Both the position numbers and the translations under genes were made by a program. DNA of 39,934 nt from Gemmataceae bacterium (GTDB taxonomy: Bacteria; Planctomycetota; Planctomycetia; Gemmatales; Gemmataceae): NCBI GenBank assembly GCA_026419115.1, contig JAOAAA010000020.1, forward strand, positions 1 through 39,934. The letters are read 5' to 3'. Below are positions 1 to 7,360 of the stretch, piece by piece. The notes under the pieces are model-generated. The model saw only the letters and a program-made list of their open reading frames with translations, made no database searches and had not been told where the DNA came from. Every line of letters starts with the position of its first letter. Position 1 is the stretch's first letter.

Positions 1-823
1 GGGGGGGGGGCAATTAGAACTGGTTCAGGTGGCTGCCACTCTCGAATCCGGTGATGACCTTGCCCTGATTAGCCTCACCGATCCCAAGGGCGAAATGATG
101 TTCAACAGCGAAAAAAAGAACCCGAAGATGATCTTGGACCGTGTCTTTCTTCGGGGTCGCGGTAAGTTACTCAATGTCAAGGCCAGCCGCCCCTTCGAGC
201 TGGATGCGAAGAATCTGCTCGCAGTTCTGGACTCTTCTCTCATTGAAATCGCTCCCAATCTTGAAAAGGATTTGACCGGCACCGCAACGATTAAACTCCA
301 AAAAACAACCACCTGTTTATCTGGTCCCCTGCTCAATGTCAAAGCAGGGACCGGTCGCCCCGATGGCGGACCGTTAGGACTCGTTAAAACCGAGTTTGCC
401 ATCGAGAGTTCGATCTTCACACCTGCTTTATCGGAGGGTCCTGAGCCGATTCCTTTGATTCGGGCCGACAAATTTGAAAACTGGGAGGCCTTAAAAACCT
501 TCCTGAGTTGGACGAGCAAAGAAGTGATCTACGGCTACGATAAAAAGAAAATGTTAGTCGATATTCGACCGAATGATACCGATGCCATGCCCATGGCCAC
601 TATCGATGGGGATAAATGGATCGCCTTTACAAAAGAGCTGGGGGAACCGTTTGCGATCGTCCGCTTCCGATACGAATTACCAAAAGCAGGCCAAGTGGCT
701 CGATTCGTTTCCACGCCACCTGGGGATTTTCAACTGATTTCAACGACCCCCCCCCTTCTCGAAGGAACGTCCAAACCTGGTGTCGTTGACTTTCCTATTC
801 TGATGGATAATTCGATGCCATGA
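1..823 (+). CDS. Unknown protein, 3' part only (5' end outside the window)
   Basis: The reading frame is open from base 2 through the G10 run (Gly-Gly-Gly-Gln-Leu-Glu) to the TGA at 821-823, so this is the C-terminal part of a longer gene. A GTG at 29 is in frame but nothing marks it as the start. About 270 residues are visible. They are soluble and mixed in charge, with no membrane segment and no motif I recognise. A C9 run at 747-755 encodes part of a Thr-Thr-Pro-Pro-Leu-Leu stretch near the C-terminus. The gene converges with the pseudokinase gene, with only 11 bases between the two stop codons. Function unknown. Confidence 0.7.
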   Translation, partial: GGGQLELVQVAATLESGDDLALISLTDPKGEMMFNSEKKNPKMILDRVFLRGRGKLLNVKASRPFELDAKNLLAVLDSSLIEIAPNLEKDLTGTATIKLQKTTTCLSGPLLNVKAGTGRPDGGPLGLVKTEFAIESSIFTPALSEGPEPIPLIRADKFENWEALKTFLSWTSKEVIYGYDKKKMLVDIRPNDTDAMPMATIDGDKWIAFTKELGEPFAIVRFRYELPKAGQVARFVSTPPGDFQLISTTPPLLEGTSKPGVVDFPILMDNSMP

Positions 824-834
824 GCATTTACGGT

Positions 835-2268
835 TTAGGATTCGCGGTCCATTTTGATAGGTTTCACAAACAATCGAGGGGCTTCCGGTTCCGATTCGAT
901 CCGATGGGATTTTGAAGTGTTATTGAATTGGTTCGAGACCGAAGAATCGGATGCCTTCATGCTGGGCATATTGATTTTGATGAGGTCCGAGAGTTCGATT
1001 CCGTCTCTGGGTCTTTGTTTGGGGTCCTCGGATAAACAATCCATAATCAATCGGGCGTGACCATCCGACAGGCCATTGCGACGGTGTTCATAGGCCCAAG
1101 AAGGATCGTTACCCGGTCGGGCTGTCGGATTGTTTTCCAATAATTGGTACCACAAAACACCAAGGGCATAAACATCATCGGAAGGAGATAAAGGATGCCC
1201 CTGCTTCAATTGAGGGGAGGAGTAAAGGGGTTGATACGACCCCTTTAGGGAACGTCTCACGACTTGAGATAATTCGAGGCGAGGATTGCATTGACAAAAC
1301 AAAGAGGACCAACCTAAATCGGTAATCCAAAAACTCAAGGTTCCCTCGTCTGTCGGACAGACGAGGATATTAGAAGGTTTAATTCCCCCATGGGCGATCG
1401 GTTGAGAGAGTCGATGGAGCCGACCCACGACCTTGGCCAAGCGTCGAATAATCTGAGCAATCTGTGTCGGATTCGGAGGAGTTCGCCCCCATTGGGTATC
1501 GCGCATGAAACCCGCTAAATCGACCCCAGAAAGTTCGGGATATTCCAAACAAGGAACATCGCCGGCTGTGTAGATCGATCGTAGGGGAATGATCCCGTGA
1601 AATTCCTCAAGCTCTAGGAATCGTTTGAGCTTTGGAACATGACGATAAAAATCTTGGGCCAATTCGGCATCGGTCACTAATTTCAATATCGTGGGAGAAT
1701 CCGTTCTTGTTTCATCCACGGCCTCCCAAATCTCGGCACAGGGACCGATACCACGAAGGACTTTCAAGGTCCACCAATCAATACCCTTCGGTCGTATCCC
1801 CTTCTGCAAGAAAGGGCGTTGTTCAGGTACTAGTACAGGCACATCACCAAATTGATATTGGAGAATACGTTCCGGAAGATATAGCAACCATTGTTCGGGT
1901 TGGTCGATTGAAAAACTTTCCGGTAACGATTGACCGTGAATATCACTGGGTCTTCTCAAAGCATGGTGGGCCGTGATTGGTAACGTGTTGAGATAGGCTT
2001 GTAAAGTTTCGCGAAACTCCTCTTCAATTTGGAGAATTTCCAAGGTCTCGTCGATCAAAAAATTCAAGGTGGAGGAAGGCGAAAACAAAAGTTCTCGAAA
2101 AGCGGCGCGGAGATCATTGGGTGGCAAAAAGGCCTGCACCCGTCGATGAGTCTCACGGGCCACTTCATACAGTGAGGTTTCAAAAGGGACGAGCCTCGCT
2201 AAAGCTGCTTCGGAATGCCGATGCACCGCAGCCGCCACGCATTCCAGCAACCTTTGAAGACGAGACAT
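835..2268 (-). CDS. Serine/threonine protein kinase-like protein, predicted pseudokinase
   Basis: The 477-residue protein has an N-terminal helical region of about 165 residues and then a kinase fold. Seen: a degenerate glycine loop near 171-180 (LRGIGPCAEI), the ATP-anchoring lysine at 196 (TILKLV), a catalytic loop at 293-300 reading HGGIKPSN, a metal-binding segment at 317-319 reading DLG, a typical alpha-F segment at 364-376 (DDVYALGVLWYQL) and the late Arg-Pro at 419-420. In active kinases the catalytic loop is HRDxKxxN. Here the catalytic Asp is Gly295, so phosphotransfer is doubtful, while ATP and metal binding may remain. The C-terminal 45 residues are polar and Ser-rich. No membrane segment or PASTA/WD/TPR domain is seen, unlike many planctomycete kinases. 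Start is ATG at 2268. Confident of the fold, less so of inactivity. Confidence 0.85.
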   Translation of the reverse strand: MSRLQRLLECVAAAVHRHSEAALARLVPFETSLYEVARETHRRVQAFLPPNDLRAAFRELLFSPSSTLNFLIDETLEILQIEEEFRETLQAYLNTLPITAHHALRRPSDIHGQSLPESFSIDQPEQWLLYLPERILQYQFGDVPVLVPEQRPFLQKGIRPKGIDWWTLKVLRGIGPCAEIWEAVDETRTDSPTILKLVTDAELAQDFYRHVPKLKRFLELEEFHGIIPLRSIYTAGDVPCLEYPELSGVDLAGFMRDTQWGRTPPNPTQIAQIIRRLAKVVGRLHRLSQPIAHGGIKPSNILVCPTDEGTLSFWITDLGWSSLFCQCNPRLELSQVVRRSLKGSYQPLYSSPQLKQGHPLSPSDDVYALGVLWYQLLENNPTARPGNDPSWAYEHRRNGLSDGHARLIMDCLSEDPKQRPRDGIELSDLIKINMPSMKASDSSVSNQFNNTSKSHRIESEPEAPRLFVKPIKMDRES

Positions 2269-2663
2269 GTGAACGTTTTTATGGGTGAGGATTTTATACC
2301 ACTATACTGTATCATACGTATCTACATGATACAACAGTTTGCCGAGAAAGAATTTTTCTTCGTTCGAGGAATCTGGACCTTCCATGCAGGGAATTTCGTC
2401 CCATGTAAAAACCGTAGGCTAGTCGTATACGAACGATTTTCCCCTTCATCTTATTTTGAATCGATTTCACACAGAATTTTGAATCGATTTCACACAGAAT
2501 CATGAATTCGATCGAAGTCGATACCGCGTCGGAACGATCACCTTTCGCCTTCCCTTCGGATGGATTTGACACCCGATCTCACAGCATCCCAAACGAATTT
2601 TTAACAATTTCGCAAAAGTCGCCTCAACTCTCTTGACCCCGATTCTGATTTTGGCTAAATTAT
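2269..2663. other. Intergenic region between the divergent pseudokinase and feoA genes
   Basis: About 400 bases, AT-rich, between divergently read genes. It holds an exact 23-bp tandem duplication (listed separately) and, at its right end, the Fur-box-like palindrome. No convincing gene or RNA was found; the short open frames here have no ribosome binding site or coding character. Confidence 0.5.
2454..2499. repeat. Exact 23-bp tandem repeat, two copies
   Basis: Bases 2454-2476 and 2477-2499 are identical, head to tail; the unit begins TTTTGAATCG and ends CACACAGAA. It lies in the intergenic region about 190 bases upstream of feoA. Only two copies exist, with no spacer, so it is not a CRISPR. 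It may be a replication-slippage duplication or a duplicated binding site. Confidence 0.9.
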
Positions 2664-2682
2664 ATTGAGAATGAGTCTCAAT
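2664..2682. promoter_or_regulatory. Fur-box-like palindrome upstream of feoAAB
   Basis: The sequence ATTGAGA-ATGAG-TCTCAAT is a perfect 7-5-7 inverted repeat. Read as a 7-1-7 element (TGAGAAT-G-AGTCTCA, 2666-2680) it has the geometry of a Fur operator. It lies 10 bases before the first feoA start codon, where bound Fur would block transcription or initiation. Fur control of feo operons is well established in bacteria; assignment of this site is inference from sequence and position. Confidence 0.7.
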
Positions 2683-2692
2683 AAGGCCTGCC

Positions 2693-2941
2693 ATGAACCA
2701 CCTGCCTACCATACCAATCGATATGCTCCGTTCCGGACAATGGGCTAGCGTTGCCGATGTCAGTGGCGATCCCCAATGGGTGAGCCGAATGGCAGAACTC
2801 GGCTTACGGAACGGTTCTCAAATTCAGATGATTCGGAAAGGTTCCCCTTGCTTACTGAAAGTGGGAACCTGCCAACTCTGTCTTCGGGCAGATGATTCCT
2901 CACAAATTCTGGTTTGCCCGCTGGAAGGCGAAAACGAATGA
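2693..2941 (+). CDS. feoA: FeoA domain protein (first copy), ferrous iron transport
   Basis: An 82-residue SH3-like FeoA protein. It has the typical MAELGLRNGSQIQMIRKGSP segment, matching the family pattern LxxLGLxxGxxIxxxxxxP, followed by short beta strands ending near residue 75. FeoA is a small cytoplasmic partner of the FeoB Fe(II) transporter. An AAGG at 2683-2686 lies six bases before the ATG. Its stop overlaps the start of the second feoA as ATGA at 2938-2941, so the two are translationally coupled. The N-terminal 15 residues are slightly longer than in the usual ~75-residue FeoA. Confidence 0.88.
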   Translation: MNHLPTIPIDMLRSGQWASVADVSGDPQWVSRMAELGLRNGSQIQMIRKGSPCLLKVGTCQLCLRADDSSQILVCPLEGENE

Positions 2942-3174
2942 CCCCTCTGGATTCCCTGAAGCCTCAAGAGCGGGGTCGAATCCATTCGATCACCGGTTCC
3001 CCTGCTGTGGTTCAACGTCTTGCCGAGCTAGGACTTTTTGAAGGCGAAGAAATCCAATTCCTTGGCAAAGCTCCCCTTGGTGACCCCCTTGAAATCCAAG
3101 TGGGCACAACCACTCTAAGTATCCGAAAGAAAGATGCACAGGGGATTCTCGTGCAAACCCTCACCCAAGAATAA
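2938..3174 (+). CDS. feoA: FeoA domain protein (second copy)
   Basis: A 78-residue FeoA-like protein with the segment LAELGLFEGEEIQFLGKAP and a C-terminal ISIRKKDA-like strand typical of the family. The ATG at 2938 is chosen over an upstream in-frame TTG at 2914 because GGAAGG at 2923-2928 is well spaced from it and it overlaps the stop of the first feoA by four bases. The two FeoA copies are clearly different in sequence, so this is an old duplication with probable specialisation rather than a recent one. It ends eight bases before the feoB start used here. Confidence 0.88.
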   Translation: MTPLDSLKPQERGRIHSITGSPAVVQRLAELGLFEGEEIQFLGKAPLGDPLEIQVGTTTLSIRKKDAQGILVQTLTQE

Positions 3175-3181
3175 TTCACTC

Positions 3182-5422
3182 ATGTCACTCGAAACCAAAA
3201 CTTTTTCCGTTGCTTTAATCGGGAACCCCAACACCGGAAAATCCACCCTGTTTAATGCGTTGACCGGTTTACGCCAACACACTGGGAACTATCCGGGTGT
3301 CACGGTGGAGATGAAAAAAGGGGAATGCAAGCTCAACGAGTATTTGAAACTCAATCTCATTGACCTTCCGGGTACTTATAGTTTAGCCCCCCGTAGCTTG
3401 GATGAAATGGTTTCGGTCGATGTGCTGCTCGGCCGGATGAAAGGGGAAAGCAAGCCCGATTTGGTGATTTCGATTGTCGATGCAGGCAACCTCGATCGAC
3501 ATCTTTACCTCACTTCGCAGCTCATGGGGTTGAGAATCCCGATTGTGCTTGCCGTCAACATGATTGACGTGGCCAATAAACAGGGCATTACGATCGATTG
3601 GAAGACGTTAGAACAGCGATTGGGTATTCCAGTCATTCCGATTCAAGCCAATAAAGGGAAGGGGTTAGAGGAACTCAAAGCGACCCTTGCGAAAGTTCTC
3701 ATGCAAGAGGGTTCTAGTCCGATTCATGGGCCGGAATTTCCCGAGGCCGTGAATCAAGAGGTGAACCGTCTGCGAGAACAACTCGGAAACCAAGTTCCGG
3801 AATTTCTAGTGCAACGACTCATTCTGGATATCGATGGGCACGCTCAGAAGCATTTTTCTCAGGATCGCCCTTATTTGAACGATACTCTCAACCAGATTCG
3901 AGAACGTCTCAAAAGTCATGGGGTTGCCATACCTGCTATTGAGTCGAAAGTGCGCTATGGATGGATTCGCGAGCAACTCAAGGGGGTAGTAAGCCGACCT
4001 CGGGAAACGCCGGTTTCGTTCTCGCAACGGCTAGACCAGATTTTGATTCACAAGTTTTTTGGCACCCTTATTTTCTTGGGGTTGATGTTCCTCGTCTTTT
4101 GGTCGATCTTCTCGGGCGCTCAATACTTGATGGACCCGATCAAGGACGCATTCACTTGGCTGGGTGAACACGTCAAGGGTGCTCTTCCGGTTGGGCCTTT
4201 CCGAAGTTTGATCGTCGATGGGGTGATTGGAGGAGTGGGGAGTGTGCTGGTCTTCGTTCCTCAAATTGTCATCCTTTTTGGGTTCATCGCCATTCTGGAA
4301 GATTGTGGCTACATGGCCCGTGCTGCGTTCCTTATGGACAAAATCATGGCCCGTTGCGGGTTGAATGGCAAATCGTTTATTCCCCTACTCTCCTCTGCTG
4401 CCTGCGCCGTACCTGGAATTCTTTCCACTCGCACCATTGAAAATACACGGGACCGGTTTGCTACCATTGTGGTTGCTCCCCTGATGAGCTGCTCGGCCCG
4501 TTTACCACTGTATTTTTTGATGATTTATGCCTTTTTGTACAACCCCCAAAAACATTCTTCTTGGGTACCCGCACTGTATCTTTTTGTCATGTATTGTTTA
4601 GGTTTACTGATTGCCCCTTTGGTTGCTTTATTACTCAAACGAACGTTCCTTCGTGGTGAAACGCCGGCTTTTGTGATGGAGTTGCCCACTTATAAAATCC
4701 CGCAAATCCGCGTGATCGTCCGACGAATGTTTGATTCGGGTTGGGCGTTTGTTCGTCGGGCGGGGACATTCATTCTGGCCAGCATGATTCTGGTTTGGGC
4801 TACCTTATACTTCCCCAACACTAATTTAGAAGGTCAATCCTACGAAACGCAGATCGAAGAAATCGAGTATCGAATTCGGGAAAAGAAAGAGGCTCAAGGA
4901 ACCGGAACCGAACAGGGCGATTCCGAAACCGATCCCGAAATCAAAGCTCTCGAAGAGCAAAAGAATAAATTGACTGAAGAATGGAAAGGGCAAAGCCTAT
5001 TGGGCAGGGTCGGTAGATCGTTGGAACCGGTGTTTGCCCCACTCGGTTGGGATTGGAAATTAGGCATGGCCACACTAGCGAGTTTCCCTGCCCGAGAGGT
5101 GGTCGTTGGTACCATTGGGCTGATTTATGGACAAGGAGAGGTGGACCCAGGCGAACTGAAAGATAAGCCCGAAGAATTTGAATTGGTCAAAACGCTTGGC
5201 GAAGAAGTTCAGGCCGACCCCTTGCGTGGCCCGTATAGCACCTTAGTTGGCTTGAGTATGATGGTCTTTTTTGCGCTTTGTTGTCAATGTGTTTCGACCT
5301 TGGCGGTCATTCGACGAGAAACGAACTCGTGGCGTTGGCCTATTTTCACCTTTGTTTACATGACCACCCTTGCCTATTTGGGTGCCCTACTCGTTTTTCA
5401 GGTCGGCAAATTGTTCTTCTAA
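3182..5422 (+). CDS. feoB: Ferrous iron transporter FeoB
   Basis: A 746-residue Fe(II) permease of the inner membrane. The N-terminal G domain shows G1 GNPNTGKS (14-21), the G2 Thr41 in PGVTVE, G3 DLPG (61-64) and G4 NMID (126-129), followed by a helical spacer to about 275. The membrane part has two gate regions. They carry the conserved GKSFIPLL...CAVPGI and PLMSCSARLP motifs, with both cysteines kept. A hydrophilic charged insert of about 50 residues (roughly 554-602, rich in Glu and Lys, coiled-coil-like) interrupts the membrane domain. The start is placed at ATG 3182, not the in-frame ATG at 3134, because the latter overlaps feoA and the conserved N-terminus begins just after 3182. The ribosome site is weak, suggesting coupling to feoA. 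No FeoC is present. Confidence 0.96.
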   Translation: MSLETKTFSVALIGNPNTGKSTLFNALTGLRQHTGNYPGVTVEMKKGECKLNEYLKLNLIDLPGTYSLAPRSLDEMVSVDVLLGRMKGESKPDLVISIVDAGNLDRHLYLTSQLMGLRIPIVLAVNMIDVANKQGITIDWKTLEQRLGIPVIPIQANKGKGLEELKATLAKVLMQEGSSPIHGPEFPEAVNQEVNRLREQLGNQVPEFLVQRLILDIDGHAQKHFSQDRPYLNDTLNQIRERLKSHGVAIPAIESKVRYGWIREQLKGVVSRPRETPVSFSQRLDQILIHKFFGTLIFLGLMFLVFWSIFSGAQYLMDPIKDAFTWLGEHVKGALPVGPFRSLIVDGVIGGVGSVLVFVPQIVILFGFIAILEDCGYMARAAFLMDKIMARCGLNGKSFIPLLSSAACAVPGILSTRTIENTRDRFATIVVAPLMSCSARLPLYFLMIYAFLYNPQKHSSWVPALYLFVMYCLGLLIAPLVALLLKRTFLRGETPAFVMELPTYKIPQIRVIVRRMFDSGWAFVRRAGTFILASMILVWATLYFPNTNLEGQSYETQIEEIEYRIREKKEAQGTGTEQGDSETDPEIKALEEQKNKLTEEWKGQSLLGRVGRSLEPVFAPLGWDWKLGMATLASFPAREVVVGTIGLIYGQGEVDPGELKDKPEEFELVKTLGEEVQADPLRGPYSTLVGLSMMVFFALCCQCVSTLAVIRRETNSWRWPIFTFVYMTTLAYLGALLVFQVGKLFF

Positions 5423-5452
5423 ACGCCCCCCATTGATTCCCGACTTGGGCTA

Positions 5453-6271
5453 TCAGGGGATTTGACGGACCACCTCACGAACTAGGATACGCAATTTCTT
5501 CTCGGCCTCTTTGGCCACGGCAATGATCTCTGCAAGGTTGACTGGTTCGAGATGATCCGGCAAACACATATCCGTAATCACACTGAAGCCAATCACTTTC
5601 AGGTTCGCATGACGGGCAACGATCGCTTCCGGAACGGTGGACATCCCCACAACGTCGGCACCGATGGTCCTTAGAAAACGATATTCCGCCCGCGTTTCTA
5701 AATTGGGACCACTTACGGCAACATAAACCCCCTTTTGGGTCGGTATCCTTTCTGCAATGGCAATCGAGCGTGCCAGTTCGAGATATTGCCGATCGTAGAC
5801 CTCGGACATGTCGGGGAAACGGACTCCCAATCGATCATCATTTTTCCCGATCAAAGGATTATCGCCAATCAAATTAATATGATCCTCAATCAGCATAATA
5901 TCCCCCTTGCTGAACTGAGGGTTCATTCCGCCGCAAGCGTTGCTTACGATTAAAGTTTCGCAGCCGAGGGCTTTCATCACACGGACAGGGAAAGTGACCT
6001 GTTCCATAGTGTAACCCTCGTAATAATGGAAACGCCCTTCCATTGCGATGACGGTTTTTCCAGCAAGGGTTCCACAAACTAAATGCCCCGTGTGGCTTTC
6101 CACAGTCGATTGAGGAAAGTGAGGAATTTGCTCGTAGGGTATTTTCACATCGGCTTGAATATCGTTCGCCAGTTCCCCTAGACCGGTACCCAGAATAATT
6201 CCGATCTTTGGTTGACCGTTCCATTTGGTTTGAATAAAGGTTGCAGCCTGTTGTATGCGATCGAACAGCAT
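5453..6271 (-). CDS. punA: Purine nucleoside phosphorylase, trimeric (PNP/MTAP) type
   Basis: A 272-residue cytoplasmic enzyme splitting purine nucleosides with phosphate for purine salvage. Motifs: phosphate loop GTGLG (28-32), HTGH (60-63), GRFHYYEG (79-86), SNACGGMN (110-117), [10 protein letters not shown] (187-196, with the base-binding Glu192) and VGMSTVPE (208-215). Where human PNP has Asn243 (VITN), which fixes 6-oxopurine preference, this protein has Asp234 (VITDMC), so base preference may be broader. The length is normal for the family. AAAGGA lies just upstream of the ATG. It converges with feoB, 30 bases between stops, and follows the NHL-DUF1552-DUF1592 operon on the same strand after a 168-base gap. 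Confidence 0.94.
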   Translation of the reverse strand: MLFDRIQQAATFIQTKWNGQPKIGIILGTGLGELANDIQADVKIPYEQIPHFPQSTVESHTGHLVCGTLAGKTVIAMEGRFHYYEGYTMEQVTFPVRVMKALGCETLIVSNACGGMNPQFSKGDIMLIEDHINLIGDNPLIGKNDDRLGVRFPDMSEVYDRQYLELARSIAIAERIPTQKGVYVAVSGPNLETRAEYRFLRTIGADVVGMSTVPEAIVARHANLKVIGFSVITDMCLPDHLEPVNLAEIIAVAKEAEKKLRILVREVVRQIP

Positions 6272-6365
6272 GGTGATCCTTTTCTTGATTTTGGTTTCAA
6301 GCTCTCGTTATGTAGCCTACGGAAGCCGCTGTGGAATGGATACCCTAAAGGTAGGAACCCCATGA

Positions 6366-6401
6366 GTCACCAACGAATTTTCGGAATGCGATGATTCTGG
6401 G
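6366..6401 (-). pseudogene. Remnant copy of an NHL-repeat C-terminus
   Basis: These 36 bases match the 3' end of the neighbouring NHL gene (6439-6474) at 31 of 36 positions. Read on the minus strand they give QNHRIPKIRW followed by a stop in the same place as the gene's own ENHRIQKVRW stop. Upstream the frame closes after two codons. The differences are conservative (Val/Ile), as if the copy had once been under coding selection. It is probably the end of a deleted neighbouring NHL gene or a decayed terminal duplication. Confidence 0.6.
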
Positions 6402-6439
6402 GCCATCATCAAACGGATTGAAATGCTCTCGATTGCAGG

Positions 6440-7345
6440 TCACCAACGCACTTTTTGAATGCGATGATTCTCGGTATCAACAATGTGAACATCTCCGTTA
6501 GAATCGACGGCCAAGGCCCAAGGATCGTGCAATTCTCCCGCTTTTCGTCCGGGCTGTCCCCAAGTCCCCAGCGAGGTTCCATCGATTTGGAACTTTTGGA
6601 GACGATGATTACCTCGTTCGACGACATAAAGGTTCCCTTTTTGATCGAAGGTGAGATCATACGGGTAACTGAGTTGACCTAGTCCTTTGCCTTCGCTGCC
6701 AATACTCCGCAGGTATTGCCCCTCTCGCGAAAAAACTTGAATGCGATGATTACAGGCATCGGCCACATAAAGATTCTGATCGGGTCCCAAGGCCAACGCC
6801 CTTGGTCGGTTGAACTCACCTTCGGCAAGCCCCGGTTGACCGAAGGTTTTGACGAACTGGCCGTTTGCATCCAGTTTCGTGATTCGTTCGTTACTTCCAA
6901 ATTCCGAGATATAGAAGTAACCCTCTGCATCTTGAACGCAGTCGGAAATATAGCCAAATTGGCCTGGCCCTGCGCCCGCTTGGCCTCCGAGTACTTGACA
7001 TTCTTTCGCTTGCTCATCGTAGATGCGCACACAATGATAATGAGAATCGCAAACGATCAAACGCCCCTCGCGAGTGACCCCTAATCCACTGGGGCGGCCA
7101 TTTCGATAATCGGGAGTGGTGAAGGTTATCCCCAGATATTCCCCCTGTGCATTGTAGGCTTGTACCCGAGCGGTGAAATCGACAATCCATAATCGCCCTT
7201 GCCCATCAACAGTGATGGCCCGAGGACGGGTCAGGTCTCCGGGCATGACCCCTTTTTTTCCCCAAATTAAATCGGGTGTTTGTGAGGGGCCTGTACAACC
7301 ACTGACAAGAACCAGAAACAAAAAAAGGTGACCAAGACGTTTCAT
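6440..7345 (-). CDS. NHL-repeat beta-propeller lipoprotein
   Basis: A 301-residue protein with a lipoprotein signal (hydrophobic 7-14, lipobox VSGC, Cys17). The rest is a run of about six NHL repeats, each ending in a variant of NHRIQ: CNHRIQVF, GNHRLQKF and the terminal ENHRIQKV. NHL propellers are binding scaffolds; some are lyases or sensors, so the role is not fixed. Its start is 15 bases after the stop of the DUF1552 gene, making it the third gene of an operon with the DUF1592 and DUF1552 proteins. All three appear exported, so the propeller may work with them at the cell surface or periplasm. Confidence 0.88.
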   Translation of the reverse strand: MKRLGHLFLFLVLVSGCTGPSQTPDLIWGKKGVMPGDLTRPRAITVDGQGRLWIVDFTARVQAYNAQGEYLGITFTTPDYRNGRPSGLGVTREGRLIVCDSHYHCVRIYDEQAKECQVLGGQAGAGPGQFGYISDCVQDAEGYFYISEFGSNERITKLDANGQFVKTFGQPGLAEGEFNRPRALALGPDQNLYVADACNHRIQVFSREGQYLRSIGSEGKGLGQLSYPYDLTFDQKGNLYVVERGNHRLQKFQIDGTSLGTWGQPGRKAGELHDPWALAVDSNGDVHIVDTENHRIQKVRW

Positions 7346-7360
7346 GGAATTGGCGAGGAA

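Noticed and set aside
2454-2499. CRISPR array
   Set aside because: Only two copies and no spacer; the other repeat pairs (10904, 20198) also have just two copies and unequal context.
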